A stretch of DNA of 64,000 nt, from NCBI RefSeq assembly GCF_030123505.1, contig NZ_CP126115.1, forward strand, positions 4,664,001 through 4,728,000, given 5' to 3'. A model generated the notes under the pieces. That model did not search any database, was not told the origin of the DNA, and saw nothing but the letters and a program-made list of their open reading frames with translations. Shown piece by piece: positions 29,736 to 39,816 of the stretch (the first letter of the stretch is position 1; every line of letters begins with the position of its first letter). The position numbers and the translations under genes were made by a program. This stretch comes from Neobacillus sp. YX16 (lineage in GTDB: Bacteria > Bacillota > Bacilli > Bacillales > Cytobacillaceae).

Positions 29736-30035
29736 TTACTTCTCTAAAGAAACTTCTGCTGTTGTAGAAGTTTTTGCAGATTCCGTTACTTCACGAATTG
29801 CATTACGGTCATATGTTAGACGGCTGCCGTCTCCACATTTGATCACGACTTTGCTTTCATCGATTGAATCGACAAAACCATGTAAACCGCCAATCGTGAC
29901 AATTTTATCACCTTTTTTCAATTCGTTTTGCATTTGAGCAACTGCTTTAGTACGTTTTTGCTGCGGACGAATTAGTAGGAAATAAAATAATACAAACATT
30001 AATATTAATGGAATGATTGAACCAAGTCCTTGCAT
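29736..30035 (-). CDS. yajC: Preprotein translocase accessory protein YajC
   Basis: A 99-residue protein with a single N-terminal membrane segment (about 5-24) followed by RPQQKRTKAVAQMQNELKKGDKIVTIGG, the YajC signature. It works with SecDF at the translocon. It lies 30 bases downstream of tgt, as in most bacteria. The C-terminal tail is acidic and Thr-rich, without further motifs. Confidence 0.95.
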   Translation of the reverse strand: MQGLGSIIPLILMFVLFYFLLIRPQQKRTKAVAQMQNELKKGDKIVTIGGLHGFVDSIDESKVVIKCGDGSRLTYDRNAIREVTESAKTSTTAEVSLEK

Positions 30036-30065
30036 GTTGTTTCCCTCCTTTCACTCTAGCATCTA

Positions 30066-31232
<1,167 letters not shown>

Positions 31233-31246
31233 TCAAAATGATTAAC

Positions 31247-32275
31247 CTAGATGATGAGCATTGCGTCGCCAAAGCTGAAAAAGCGATAGCGTTCATTTAC
31301 AGCAGTTGTATAGGCATGCAATATATTTTCTCTCCCCGCTAACGCACTAACAAGCATGATCAACGTTGATTTTGGCAAGTGGAAATTCGTAATCATTCCA
31401 TCAATAGCCTTAAATTCGTACCCAGGATAGATAAAAATATTTGTCCATCCGCTGCTTTCAATAAAGGAACCATTGTTCTCGGAAGCGATGGTTTCAAGTG
31501 TCCGGGTCGATGTGGTTCCAACGGTAATAATTCTCCCGCCATTTTGACGCACTTCATTGAGCAATCGTGCTGTTCCTTCCGTAATCATATAAAATTCGGA
31601 GTGCATATCATGCTCTAGGACATCATCAACACTTACAGGTCTGAACGTCCCAAGTCCAACATGAAGCGTAATAAACGCAACATGAACCCCTTTTTCTCTC
31701 ACTTCATTCAGCAGCTCTTCCGTAAAATGAAGCCCAGCTGTTGGGGCAGCGGCAGAACCCGGTTCACGTGCAAACACCGTTTGATACCGGTCTCTGTCTT
31801 CAAGCTGTTCTTTAATATAAGGCGGTAATGGCATTTCTCCTAATTGATTCAAAATCTCGTAAAAAATACCTTCATAATGAAACTCCAATACCCGCCCGCC
31901 ATGCTCAGAGCTTCGTGTACAAACCGCGGTAAGTAATCCATCACCAAAATCAATTTCTGTACCTTCTTTAATACGCTTGGCTGGCTTCACAAGTGTCTCC
32001 CATTGATCGCCCTCAAGCTGCTTTAGCAGTAATACTTCAATTTTGGCCCCAGTATCCTTTTTCACACCAAAAAGGCGTGCAGGAAGTACCTTTGTATCGT
32101 TTAAGACAAGGCAATCCTCTTCACGCAAATATTCACTAATATTTTTAAAAATTTCATGCTTTATAACGCCTGTTTCCTTATTCACTACCATTAACCTGCT
32201 ATCCGTCCGGTTTTGAAGCGGAACTTGTGCAATCAGTTCTTCAGGCAAATGAAAATCAAATAAATCTACCTTCAT
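31247..32275 (-). CDS. queA: S-adenosylmethionine:tRNA ribosyltransferase-isomerase QueA
   Basis: QueA moves the ribosyl part of SAM onto preQ1 in tRNA to give epoxyqueuosine. Family motifs are [15 protein letters not shown] (about 60-74), [25 protein letters not shown] and [19 protein letters not shown]. The ATG at 32275 ([14 protein letters not shown]) has AGGGATG upstream; a frame-extended ATG at 32284 lies inside that site. A diverged paralog of this gene lies at 36270-37298. Confidence 0.97.
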   Translation of the reverse strand: MKVDLFDFHLPEELIAQVPLQNRTDSRLMVVNKETGVIKHEIFKNISEYLREEDCLVLNDTKVLPARLFGVKKDTGAKIEVLLLKQLEGDQWETLVKPAKRIKEGTEIDFGDGLLTAVCTRSSEHGGRVLEFHYEGIFYEILNQLGEMPLPPYIKEQLEDRDRYQTVFAREPGSAAAPTAGLHFTEELLNEVREKGVHVAFITLHVGLGTFRPVSVDDVLEHDMHSEFYMITEGTARLLNEVRQNGGRIITVGTTSTRTLETIASENNGSFIESSGWTNIFIYPGYEFKAIDGMITNFHLPKSTLIMLVSALAGRENILHAYTTAVNERYRFFSFGDAMLII

Positions 32276-32300
32276 AAAATACATCCCTACTTATCAAAAA

Positions 32301-33302
32301 TTACTGTTTTGGCGGCTCCATGCCGAAATGGCGATAGACTAATTCTGTTACCATTCTACCTCTTGGTGTCCTTTGTAAAAAGCCAATTTGCAGTAAATAC
32401 GGTTCATAAACATCTTCAATCGTTTCAGATTCTTCTCCTATAGATGCTGCAATCGTATCAAGCCCCACAGGTCCACCTCGGAATCTTTCAATAATTCCTT
32501 TAAGGAGCTTATGGTCAATATGGTCTAGGCCGAGTTTGTCTACCTGCAAAAGCTCTAATGACTCCCGAGCCAAGTCGATATCAATTTCACCATTACCTTT
32601 TACCTGCGCAAAGTCTCTTACCCTGCGAAGTAAACGGTTGGCAATCCTAGGGGTTCCCCTCGCTCTTCTGGCAATCTCGGAAGCAGACTGTTCGTCTATT
32701 TTCGTTTCAAATAAATCTGCTGTTCGTAAAACAATATTTTTCAACTGGTCTTCCTTATAATACTCGAGTCTGCTTAAAACTCCAAATCGATCGCGAAGCG
32801 GAGCGGATAAAGAGCCAGCCCTCGTTGTAGCACCGACAAGCGTAAACGGCGGAAGATCCAGTCGTACTGAACGGGCACTTGGTCCTTTTCCAATGACGAT
32901 ATCCAGACAAAAATCCTCCATAGCCGGATAAAGCACCTCTTCAATCTGTCTTGGCAGCCGGTGGATTTCATCAATAAACAAAACGTCACCGGGTTCGAGT
33001 GCGGTAAGAATCGCGGCTAAATCACCAGGTCTTTCTATGGCAGGACCTGAGGTTGTCCGGATGTTTACACCCATTTCATTGGCAATAATAACGGCAAGAG
33101 TCGTCTTCCCTAATCCAGGAGGCCCGTAAAGCAGAACATGGTCCAATGTTTCCTTGCGGAGTCTTGCCGCCTCAATGAAAATCTCTAGACTTTTTTTCAC
33201 TTGATCTTGACCAATGTATTGTTTTAACGTTTGCGGCCTGAGGCTTTGCTCTAAGGAGATTTCGCTCTGGTCTGCTTCACTAGAAATAATTCTCTCATTC
33301 AT
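32301..33302 (-). CDS. ruvB: Holliday junction branch migration helicase RuvB
   Basis: RuvB is the hexameric AAA+ motor at Holliday junctions. Walker A is [11 protein letters not shown] (about 60-70), Walker B is FIDEIHR, and the sensor/arginine finger region is GATTRAG and RDRFG. A C-terminal winged helix ends with [18 protein letters not shown]. It lies 11 bases after ruvA and is part of ruvA-ruvB-queA-tgt-yajC. Confidence 0.98.
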   Translation of the reverse strand: MNERIISSEADQSEISLEQSLRPQTLKQYIGQDQVKKSLEIFIEAARLRKETLDHVLLYGPPGLGKTTLAVIIANEMGVNIRTTSGPAIERPGDLAAILTALEPGDVLFIDEIHRLPRQIEEVLYPAMEDFCLDIVIGKGPSARSVRLDLPPFTLVGATTRAGSLSAPLRDRFGVLSRLEYYKEDQLKNIVLRTADLFETKIDEQSASEIARRARGTPRIANRLLRRVRDFAQVKGNGEIDIDLARESLELLQVDKLGLDHIDHKLLKGIIERFRGGPVGLDTIAASIGEESETIEDVYEPYLLQIGFLQRTPRGRMVTELVYRHFGMEPPKQ

Positions 33303-33313
33303 GAATAATCACC

Positions 33314-33922
33314 TTATTTTAAAAGCCGCTGCAGGGCTTTTTTAATATACTGGTCGGTTGACAGCTGTTCTTTTCTTAACTCTGGTGAAATCTTTTTCAC
33401 TTCTTTGTCAGAGTAGCCAAGGGCTTTTAACGCAAGAACTGCCTCTTCAAAAGCGGTATTAGTCGATTGTTGTGTTGCGAATTTATCGGCATTAAATAAA
33501 TTCGGGAAATAATCCGGAACAATATCCTGTAATTTTCCTTTTAAATCAAGGATCATTTGTCTTGCTGTTTTCTTGCCGACCCCTGGGAACTTGACTAAGA
33601 AGCTCTCATCTTCATTTTCGATAGCTGAAACGACCTGCTGGACCTCACCCGAAGCCAAGATGGCCAGCGCACCCTTTGGTCCAATCCCTGAAACATTTAA
33701 TAATTTCGTAAACAGCTTTTTTTCTTCTCTAGACTCGAAACCATATAAAGCCATTAGATCCTCACGGACGTAGTGATATGTATAGACAGTAACATTAGTA
33801 TTCATTTTACCAGAATAAATAAACGGATTCGGCGTTGAAATTTGGAAGCCTATTCCATTATTCTCGATTACAATATACTCAGGACCTACAAACTCAACGG
33901 TTCCTTTAATAAATTCGTACAC
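33314..33922 (-). CDS. ruvA: Holliday junction DNA-binding protein RuvA
   Basis: RuvA forms a tetramer that holds the junction and loads RuvB. An OB fold covers about 1-62. Helix-hairpin-helix motifs are [16 protein letters not shown] and [17 protein letters not shown] flexible linker and a C-terminal domain III (about 150-202) bind RuvB. The GTG at 33922 follows GAGGGAGAGAAAGC and gives the standard 202 residues ([12 protein letters not shown]). The frame-extended start at 33967 is not supported. Confidence 0.96.
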   Translation of the reverse strand: MYEFIKGTVEFVGPEYIVIENNGIGFQISTPNPFIYSGKMNTNVTVYTYHYVREDLMALYGFESREEKKLFTKLLNVSGIGPKGALAILASGEVQQVVSAIENEDESFLVKFPGVGKKTARQMILDLKGKLQDIVPDYFPNLFNADKFATQQSTNTAFEEAVLALKALGYSDKEVKKISPELRKEQLSTDQYIKKALQRLLK

Positions 33923-34030
33923 TCGCTTTCTCTCCCTCAGCGTTTCATGTATTCTCCATTCTATCATATAAATTTAAAGGAACAGAAAAAGAAGTCTACG
34001 AAGGAAAGAATAAAAATATTCTGTATTTTA

Positions 34031-34675
34031 TCACTCCACTATTTGATTCTTAACTGCAAAAAGAGCCGCTTGGGTTCGGTCTGCTAATTCCAGTTTGGAT
34101 AAAAGATTAGAAACGTGAGTTTTCACAGTTTTTTCCGTAATGAATAGGGAGGAGGCGATTTCCTTATTGCTCTTTCCTCTAGCAATTTCTCTAAGAACAT
34201 CCATTTCTCTCTTTGTTAATTCAGAAATTAACTTGTTATCATCTTTCTTGTCTTTATTCGATAAATTGGCAAGCAAATGTGAAGTGGCTTTTGGATGAAG
34301 CTGATTTTCACCATTGATGATTTTTTTAATACAGAGGATCAATTCATCAGGCTCGATGTCTTTTAACTGGTAGCCGGAGGCACCTGCTTCTAAGGCTGGA
34401 ATAACATGATCCTGGTCAGAAAAACTAGTCAGCATCATAATTTTTATTTCCGGCATTTCTGTTTTAATTATTTTCGTTGCTTGTATTCCATCCATCTCCG
34501 GCATAATCAGATCCATAAGGATAAGGTCCGGTTTTAATGTTCTTGCTAATTCAACCGCTTCTTTACCATTGCCCGCTTCGCCTATAATTTCAATATCACA
34601 TTGTGTTTTTAAAAAAAATGCTAATCCCCTTCTGACCACATTATGGTCATCTGCAATCATAATCCGAATCCCCAT
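34031..34675 (-). CDS. LuxR/NarL-family response regulator (YhcZ/AirR-like)
   Basis: The receiver domain has the acidic pair D9 D10, the phosphorylation Asp in LILMDLIMPEMDG at residue 55 and Lys at about 105 (YQLKDI). A C-terminal LuxR HTH domain carries LTKREMDVLREIARGKSNKEIA and ITEKTVKTHVSNLLSKL. Length of 214 residues equals that of B. subtilis YhcZ and S. aureus AirR/VraR. It lies 12 bases after its kinase gene, so the two form one operon. Target genes are not visible. Confidence 0.92.
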   Translation of the reverse strand: MGIRIMIADDHNVVRRGLAFFLKTQCDIEIIGEAGNGKEAVELARTLKPDLILMDLIMPEMDGIQATKIIKTEMPEIKIMMLTSFSDQDHVIPALEAGASGYQLKDIEPDELILCIKKIINGENQLHPKATSHLLANLSNKDKKDDNKLISELTKREMDVLREIARGKSNKEIASSLFITEKTVKTHVSNLLSKLELADRTQAALFAVKNQIVE

Positions 34676-34687
34676 TGTTACTCCTCC

Positions 34688-35797
34688 CTAGATTGGAATT
34701 TTTATTTTAATCTCCGTTCCGCTTCCCGGTTTACTATTTATTTGAAACGTACCATTTAACGCCTCTGCTCGTGCCTTCATATTCTTTAATCCAAACGATG
34801 GCAGTTCAAAACTCTCATCGTAAAAGAAACCACAACCCTGATCTTGAATTTTCATTGTTACAGAATCACTGCTTCTATTTAAATCTAAAGAAACATGTGT
34901 TGATTGTGAATGCTTCTTACAATTGCCCAGCGCTTCCTGGCCAATTCTCCACAAAGCTTCCTCTATTTTCTCAGGAAAGCTTGAGATTCCTGTTAGTTTT
35001 GCGTAAATACTTAACCCGAGCATCTCAGCATAGCTTTTTAATGCACTAATGATTCCATTTTCAAGTCCCTGCGGTTTTAACTGCCAAATGAGCGCTCTCA
35101 TTTCACCAAGTGCTTCCTGAGAGAGATCTTGAATATAGGCAAAGGTTTGTTTAACCTCTTCGTTTTCAGTCATTTCTCTTCCTGCCCTTGCAGTCAAACT
35201 TAGTGAAAATAGTAATTGGTTAACGGAGTCATGCAAATCCCGTGCGAGTCGATTCCGCTCGGAAATGAGAGCTGTCTCCTGCTCTCTTTGCGTTAAGTTT
35301 ATTCTTTTTAGAGAGGTTCCTATTTGAAAGGCAACAGCCTCAAGAAGTGCTAGTTCATCTTTTTGAAAATGTGTTTTATAAGGAGACCCGACATTTAATA
35401 ATCCAAATCGTTCATTCCCAGCTCTTAACGGGACAGTAGCATGATGGGTCAGACCTCCTGTTTCTCCAGCTTTTTCGAAGATTACATTCTCAATTCGCTG
35501 ACATTCTATAATGTTAACCGCCTTGTTCAATTTACCGTTGTTATACCGACTGACACACCAGCAATCACCCTTACACATTCTTTGATTATCTTGTTGTGCC
35601 AATGGTTCAGGTAAAGACTCTTTGGCGGCCAGTTGATGCTGCCCTTTTTCATCTATTAGAAAAATCCATCCTGTTTGCAGTCCGGTTAGGTGTAGAAGTT
35701 TTCTTAATACCCCTGCTAAAACAGTCTTGGAATCTACGCCTTCGTTCAAAAGTTCAGCTATTTCCTTTAAAATGCCGATTTCTTCATTTCTAGACAT
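34688..35797 (-). CDS. GAF-domain sensor histidine kinase with a cysteine cluster (YhcY/AirS-like)
   Basis: A cytoplasmic kinase of 369 residues without membrane segments. The GAF domain spans about 15-165 and contains Cys75, Cys79, Cys81 and Cys99 (MCKGDCWC and IIEC). The HisKA_3 dimerisation helix has the phospho-His at residue 189 (RNRLARDLHDSVNQLL). The HATPase domain has IGQEALGNCKKHS, then GCGFF and FGLKNMKARAEAL. S. aureus AirS is a family member with Fe-S ligands in its GAF domain. That this one is a redox sensor is inference. ATG at 35797 follows GGGGTGAAAGC. Confidence 0.9.
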   Translation of the reverse strand: MSRNEEIGILKEIAELLNEGVDSKTVLAGVLRKLLHLTGLQTGWIFLIDEKGQHQLAAKESLPEPLAQQDNQRMCKGDCWCVSRYNNGKLNKAVNIIECQRIENVIFEKAGETGGLTHHATVPLRAGNERFGLLNVGSPYKTHFQKDELALLEAVAFQIGTSLKRINLTQREQETALISERNRLARDLHDSVNQLLFSLSLTARAGREMTENEEVKQTFAYIQDLSQEALGEMRALIWQLKPQGLENGIISALKSYAEMLGLSIYAKLTGISSFPEKIEEALWRIGQEALGNCKKHSQSTHVSLDLNRSSDSVTMKIQDQGCGFFYDESFELPSFGLKNMKARAEALNGTFQINSKPGSGTEIKIKIPI

Positions 35798-35891
35798 GCT
35801 TTCACCCCGCACAATCTCTTAATCTATTGATTAAATCATAGTCGTATAACAAGCATCGTGGCAAGCAAGAAACAGGGAGAAAGCTGATAAA

Positions 35892-36257
35892 TTAATGGTC
35901 AGCTTTCTCCCTAATCTGTAAAAATTCAATTATCTCATTGTCAGGCCCTTCATAAAAAACGGTTTCCCAGCCGTTGTTTAGCTTGTAGGGACCTTCTAAT
36001 GCTGAAATAGCATATTCGTTAAATTTCCTGATTATCTCTTGCAGATTTTCGACTTCTAAACAGATGTGAATACCCTGAGAGGCCTTTTGTTGTCCTCCAG
36101 AAATCAGTTCAAGCCTGAATTCATTATTTGCTAAAAAAACAATATTCTCTTCATTAAAGTAAAGTCGATCCGTTTCATGGAGACCCAGATACTTTCGATA
36201 GAAAGTTATTGATGTCTCCAAGTCCTTTACTTCAATTGCAAAATGGTGAAAACGCAT
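35892..36257 (-). CDS. VOC-family (glyoxalase/dioxygenase-like) protein
   Basis: A 121-residue vicinal-oxygen-chelate protein. It begins MRFHHFAIEVKDLETSITFYRKYLGL, with a metal-ligand His at residue 5, and contains GIHICLEVENLQEI and ends FYEGPDNEIIEFLQ (Glu ligand). The His/His/Glu/Glu pattern of glyoxalase I is partly conserved. It may be a lactoylglutathione lyase-like enzyme or a sequestration protein. The substrate is not clear. It lies 12 bases after the queA paralog and is co-transcribed with it. Confidence 0.85.
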   Translation of the reverse strand: MRFHHFAIEVKDLETSITFYRKYLGLHETDRLYFNEENIVFLANNEFRLELISGGQQKASQGIHICLEVENLQEIIRKFNEYAISALEGPYKLNNGWETVFYEGPDNEIIEFLQIREKADH

Positions 36258-36269
36258 GGCCAGCCCCCA

Positions 36270-37298
36270 TTATAATATTAGATTCATATCTCCAAACTCA
36301 TGCCATAGGTATTGCTGTTCAATTGCTTCTTCATAAGCACTCCATAACATATCCTGAGGAACGAACGCAGTAAGCATGTCAAGGTGACTAGCCTTTGGTT
36401 CATGGAAACCTGTAATAATTCCATCAACCATTTTCAGTGGGAAACTTTGATTAATATAAAGATTGGTCACACCATTGAGCTCGCCAGTGACTCCTGCACT
36501 CTCTAGTGCTCTCACCACGGTTGTTCCCACTGCAATTACCCTTCCACCGGCAGCTTTTGTCATGTGGATTTTTTCAATCGTTTTTTCAGACAGATGATAT
36601 TCTTCGTAATTATCAGTTGGTGATGGTTCATAATCGTCATCTAATAAATAGCTTAGTCCGGTATGAAGCTGAATAAAATCAAGCTCTATTCCCTTCCGCT
36701 GAAGGTTGAATAACAACTCCCAGCTGAAGGCTCTTCCCGCTGATGGCATTTCAACGGAACCAGGCTGGCTTGCAAAAACCGTTTGATAATAATCCAGCTC
36801 CCATTTCTTATGGATATATTCGTAGCGAACTGGTTCCCCAAGTGCATAAATACTATTAAATAGGTCTGTTCCTTTTTTTGAGAAAAGAATTGTCTTTAAT
36901 GGTGATTCTTTTCTTATATCGATGACAACTGCGGTCAGATCTGGCGAAAAATGCAGGATATCACCCAAATTAACCTCATCTGTCACAATTAACACATCCC
37001 AAATCTCCTCATTACGCCGTCTTGCCAGCCTAATTTCAACTTCTGAATGGATTTGCTTTGTACTTCTAATCAAACCGGCTTGTAGTATTGCAGGAACAGT
37101 TCTACTGTTGTTCATGACAACTAGGTCACCCGGCTTAAGATAATCAGCAAGTTTGAAAAATTGGTCATGCCTAACATTGCCAGTTTGCTTATTTAAAACC
37201 ATCATTTTCACATGATCTCTTCTTATGCCACGTCTTTCGGGGGGATGTGTAGCATTTAACTCTGAAGGTAAATAGAAATCAAATGCGGTTGCTGCCAT
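36270..37298 (-). CDS. QueA-family paralog of unknown substrate
   Basis: This 342-residue protein aligns with QueA over its length but has diverged at family motifs. [12 protein letters not shown] becomes [21 protein letters not shown] becomes [17 protein letters not shown] becomes HTGLSYLLD, and [10 protein letters not shown] becomes ITGFHEPKAS. The SAM-related GTT motif is kept (AVGTTVVRALE). The true queA lies at 31247-32275. It is therefore probably not needed for queuosine synthesis and may act on another acceptor. Its start touches the end of the SDR gene, so the two are translationally coupled. The ATG follows GGGAGGGATTATA. Confidence 0.85.
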   Translation of the reverse strand: MAATAFDFYLPSELNATHPPERRGIRRDHVKMMVLNKQTGNVRHDQFFKLADYLKPGDLVVMNNSRTVPAILQAGLIRSTKQIHSEVEIRLARRRNEEIWDVLIVTDEVNLGDILHFSPDLTAVVIDIRKESPLKTILFSKKGTDLFNSIYALGEPVRYEYIHKKWELDYYQTVFASQPGSVEMPSAGRAFSWELLFNLQRKGIELDFIQLHTGLSYLLDDDYEPSPTDNYEEYHLSEKTIEKIHMTKAAGGRVIAVGTTVVRALESAGVTGELNGVTNLYINQSFPLKMVDGIITGFHEPKASHLDMLTAFVPQDMLWSAYEEAIEQQYLWHEFGDMNLIL

Positions 37299-38020
37299 TA
37301 TAATCCCTCCCCTGTAAACTCTTGAGCCTCAAATCTCTGCCCTGTAGTTCCAACTGACTTATCAGAAGCTAAATACAAGAACACGTTGACGACGTCTTCA
37401 GGCATTGCAAGTGGATAATCACAGTCAGGAACCGCTAATTGATGCATATCAGTATCCATTTCACCAGGATCAACCATGTTTACCCTAAGGTTCGTTTCGC
37501 TAAGCTCATCTGCCCAGGTTTCGGTGAGTCCCTCAACAGCAAATTTAGAAATACCGTATGCGCCCCAGCCTGCATATCCAACATGGCCCGCTTCAGAGGT
37601 AACATTAATGATGGAGCCTTGATTACGCTGCAGCATTCCTGGAATCACTCTTCTTGTTACGAGGAATGGCGAGATGGAATTGACCCGTAAGACTTCAGCA
37701 AAATCCTCTTCAGGATAGTCGAGCAACAGCGGCATTGGACTTGGCCCGATAATCGAAGCATTGTTTATGAGAACATCAATTTGACCAAATGCTTCCTCCG
37801 TCATTGCGACAAACCGTTCCACATCCCTTGTTAGTGAAATATCTGCAGTAACCGCGAGCACCTCCGCACCCAGTGATTCAGCTTCATTTTTCACTTCAAT
37901 TAACCCTTTCGATGATCGAGCACAGATAGCAAGTCGAGCTCCTTCCTTTGCAAACGCAAGAGATAATGCCCTTCCTAAACCTTTTGATGCACCTGTAATC
38001 ATAACCACTTTATTTTTCAT
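37298..38020 (-). CDS. SDR-family oxidoreductase
   Basis: A classical short-chain dehydrogenase of 240 residues. The NAD(P) site is TGASKGLG at about residues 9-16, followed by VLINNASIIG (NNAG-type motif). The catalytic Ser is in INVTSEAGH, and YGISK carries the Tyr and Lys (about 155-159). It lies first in the SDR, queA-paralog, VOC operon. The substrate is unknown. The ATG is preceded by GGAGAGATTAATA. B. subtilis lacks this group between ruvA and bofC. Confidence 0.9.
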   Translation of the reverse strand: MKNKVVMITGASKGLGRALSLAFAKEGARLAICARSSKGLIEVKNEAESLGAEVLAVTADISLTRDVERFVAMTEEAFGQIDVLINNASIIGPSPMPLLLDYPEEDFAEVLRVNSISPFLVTRRVIPGMLQRNQGSIINVTSEAGHVGYAGWGAYGISKFAVEGLTETWADELSETNLRVNMVDPGEMDTDMHQLAVPDCDYPLAMPEDVVNVFLYLASDKSVGTTGQRFEAQEFTGEGL

Positions 38021-38120
38021 TATTAATCTCTCCTTTAAGTGTTTAACTTGATGTCTTAAGCTTAAAGGATTTTGGTAATTCCTCCCTCAGAAAAAAGCTT
38101 GAACTTTATCTACAACTTTA

Positions 38121-38303
38121 GGATGAGAAAATTCGTGATGCGGGGTTTCATGAAGTCCAAAATCTTTTGAGGACATGCGAAAACGAGCCTCATGATGCGT
38201 TCATGAAGCCCAAATTCTTTCCGGACATGCGAAAATGAGCCTCATAGAGCATTCATGAAGCCCAAAATCGTTTATGACATGGAAGAATAGTCCTCATGAC
38301 CAC
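38121..38303. repeat. Three-copy tandem repeat of about 53 bases
   Basis: The stretch between the SDR gene and bofC (38021-38323) carries about three copies of a 52-53-base unit starting at 38147, 38200 and 38252, with a partial copy before. Each unit holds TTCATGAAGCCCAAA, GGACATGCGAAAA and GAGCCTCAT. CATGAAG-CCCAAAA resembles, in reverse, the TTTTGGAC...TTCATG motif of the 21-base repeats at 4751 and 59489. No ORF is seen in the region. Confidence 0.75.
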
Positions 38304-38323
38304 TTCCTAATCCAGTTATATAA

Positions 38324-38875
38324 TTATTCTTGCTTCGAATATGGTTTAAAGGTTTCTAGAACTTCTACATACCGGTCTTTTGTTTTTATCGGAATGCCGT
38401 GAATTAGCTCTTCTTGTTTTCTGCTTTCAAGCTTCTTTACATCTATCTGAAAAAAGGATTGGATGATTCGTGATCGGTCAGGACGGCCATTAAAAATGGT
38501 TAACACGCCATCCTCGGTAATGCCGAAATAACCATTCGCTTTAAGTAATGGCGAAATGTCATCCATTTGTTTTCTAAAAACCATGGTTGTTGCATCCATT
38601 TCAACTAACTGCCATTGGTCATACTTAGCCCAAAAGTTTTCAATGGACCAGTAAGAATCATGGACTACTTCCTCACTTATTTCTCCATCAAGATAGATTC
38701 TTTCCAAAATAATCGTCAACTGCTGAGGTTCCGTCTTTTGCTGATCTTGATGGTTTTCCACTTTTTCGGCAGAGCCAGTTAACATCATTCCTGGCAGCTT
38801 TCCGATAGACATGAAGAGAACAACCGCAACAAAGGCTAAACCAAGCCGATACTGTGTTACCCAATTGAACCTCAT
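38324..38875 (-). CDS. bofC: Intercompartmental signalling factor BofC
   Basis: BofC is a forespore-made protein in the sigma-K checkpoint; it delays SpoIVB autoproteolysis. This 183-residue protein has an N-terminal hydrophobic segment (about 10-30) followed by a secreted part. It shares TIILERIYLDGEISEE and the C-terminal FFQIDVKKLESRKQEELIHGIPI with BofC. The ATG at 38875 follows AGAGGTGATTATGC. In B. subtilis bofC also lies near ruvA; here the accessory block separates them. Confidence 0.9.
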   Translation of the reverse strand: MRFNWVTQYRLGLAFVAVVLFMSIGKLPGMMLTGSAEKVENHQDQQKTEPQQLTIILERIYLDGEISEEVVHDSYWSIENFWAKYDQWQLVEMDATTMVFRKQMDDISPLLKANGYFGITEDGVLTIFNGRPDRSRIIQSFFQIDVKKLESRKQEELIHGIPIKTKDRYVEVLETFKPYSKQE

Positions 38876-38967
38876 GCATAATCACCTCTTAATATTAGAG
38901 ATTTAATTGAATTTCACTACTAGTTTAGCCTTAATTTCCCTTTTTATCCTTTTTAGAAAAAATCAAA

Positions 38968-38998
38968 AGAGGCAAAGCCAATTTCCAGCTTTGCCTCT
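38968..38998 (-). terminator. Terminator after coxA
   Basis: AGAGGCAAAGC pairs perfectly with GCTTTGCCTCT around a 9-base loop. On the minus strand TTTTGATTTTTT follows. Confidence 0.88.
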
Positions 38999-39008
38999 CT
39001 TACAACTA

Positions 39009-39716
39009 TCAATTATGCTTACGGCTATTAGGTTCTAATCGCTGGGAATCATTGTTTCTGTTACCATCACGACCAAGTGCTCCATCATCTATTATAACTT
39101 GAACTGATTTGCCGTCGACCATAGGCTTAACTGCGTTTTGTATAGCTCTTTTTGTTTCTTCAGCTCGTTTGTTATTGTTTAATTTAACAGAAACCATAAC
39201 AGAATTACCATACAGAACGGAGCGGATCTCACGAACATTTTCAATGTTGGCTACCTTACTTTTAATTCTTTCAGTTATTCGGTCTTGAGTTTCAGGTTTC
39301 GTTGTTGTTTTTGTGTTTCCAAGTCTTTGGTTCGTATGACCATGATAATTCACATCACTGGTGCTAAACTCATTGTCTCTTTGAAAGAAATTATGGTCAT
39401 GGTTTGCGAGCGGTTTTGTCGGGTTTGGTGGATTTCCGTTTTCATCTCTATCCCGAAACTGCTTTCTGCGCTCTTCATTATTTGCTTGATTTTCAATTCC
39501 AAGATTATGGTCCATTAATTCAGTGAACGGACCATCATTATCCCCAGGCATTCCATTGGAGCCATTTTTATGATTTTCATCCGAATAGTATCCCACTGGC
39601 TGCCCCATATTTTTGTGATCTTTGTCCATAGCAGCACGGTCATCATTTGCGCAACCTGACAGCCCAACAGCCAGCAGGGCGGACAGAGGAATTATCCACT
39701 GTTTCAAATTATACAA
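39009..39716 (-). CDS. coxA: YhcN/YlaJ-type sporulation lipoprotein (CoxA/YrbB-like)
   Basis: A lipoprotein signal ends in LAVGLSGC with the lipobox Cys at residue 22. A low-complexity Asn, Asp and His-rich stretch follows (about 25-130). A YhcN/YlaJ domain occupies about 140-215 (TQDRITERIKSKVANIENVREIRSVLYGNSVMVSVKL). CoxA is a spore cortex-associated protein in B. subtilis, encoded beside safA. The TTG start at 39716 is chosen because GAGGGGG lies 8 bases upstream. There is no ATG at the right distance. Confidence 0.87.
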   Translation of the reverse strand: MYNLKQWIIPLSALLAVGLSGCANDDRAAMDKDHKNMGQPVGYYSDENHKNGSNGMPGDNDGPFTELMDHNLGIENQANNEERRKQFRDRDENGNPPNPTKPLANHDHNFFQRDNEFSTSDVNYHGHTNQRLGNTKTTTKPETQDRITERIKSKVANIENVREIRSVLYGNSVMVSVKLNNNKRAEETKRAIQNAVKPMVDGKSVQVIIDDGALGRDGNRNNDSQRLEPNSRKHN

Positions 39717-39738
39717 ACGAAAAACCCCCTCTACGATG

Positions 39739-39763
39739 CGTGAGCATAAAGAATATGCTCACG
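39739..39763. promoter_or_regulatory. Perfect hairpin just upstream of coxA
   Basis: CGTGAGCATA (39739-39748) pairs perfectly with TATGCTCACG (39754-39763) around AAGAA. It lacks a U-tract, and lies 10 bases before the coxA ribosome site, so it could be an mRNA 5' structure or a factor-binding site. Confidence 0.55.
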
Positions 39764-39816
39764 GTTAGGTTGTGTGTTTATAGGGGGTTTCATTCTGCCA
39801 TAATCGACCATGAAAG

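Noticed and set aside
38121..38303. Possible CRISPR array
   Set aside because: The repeats run head to tail without unique spacers, the copies are imperfect, and no cas genes are nearby.
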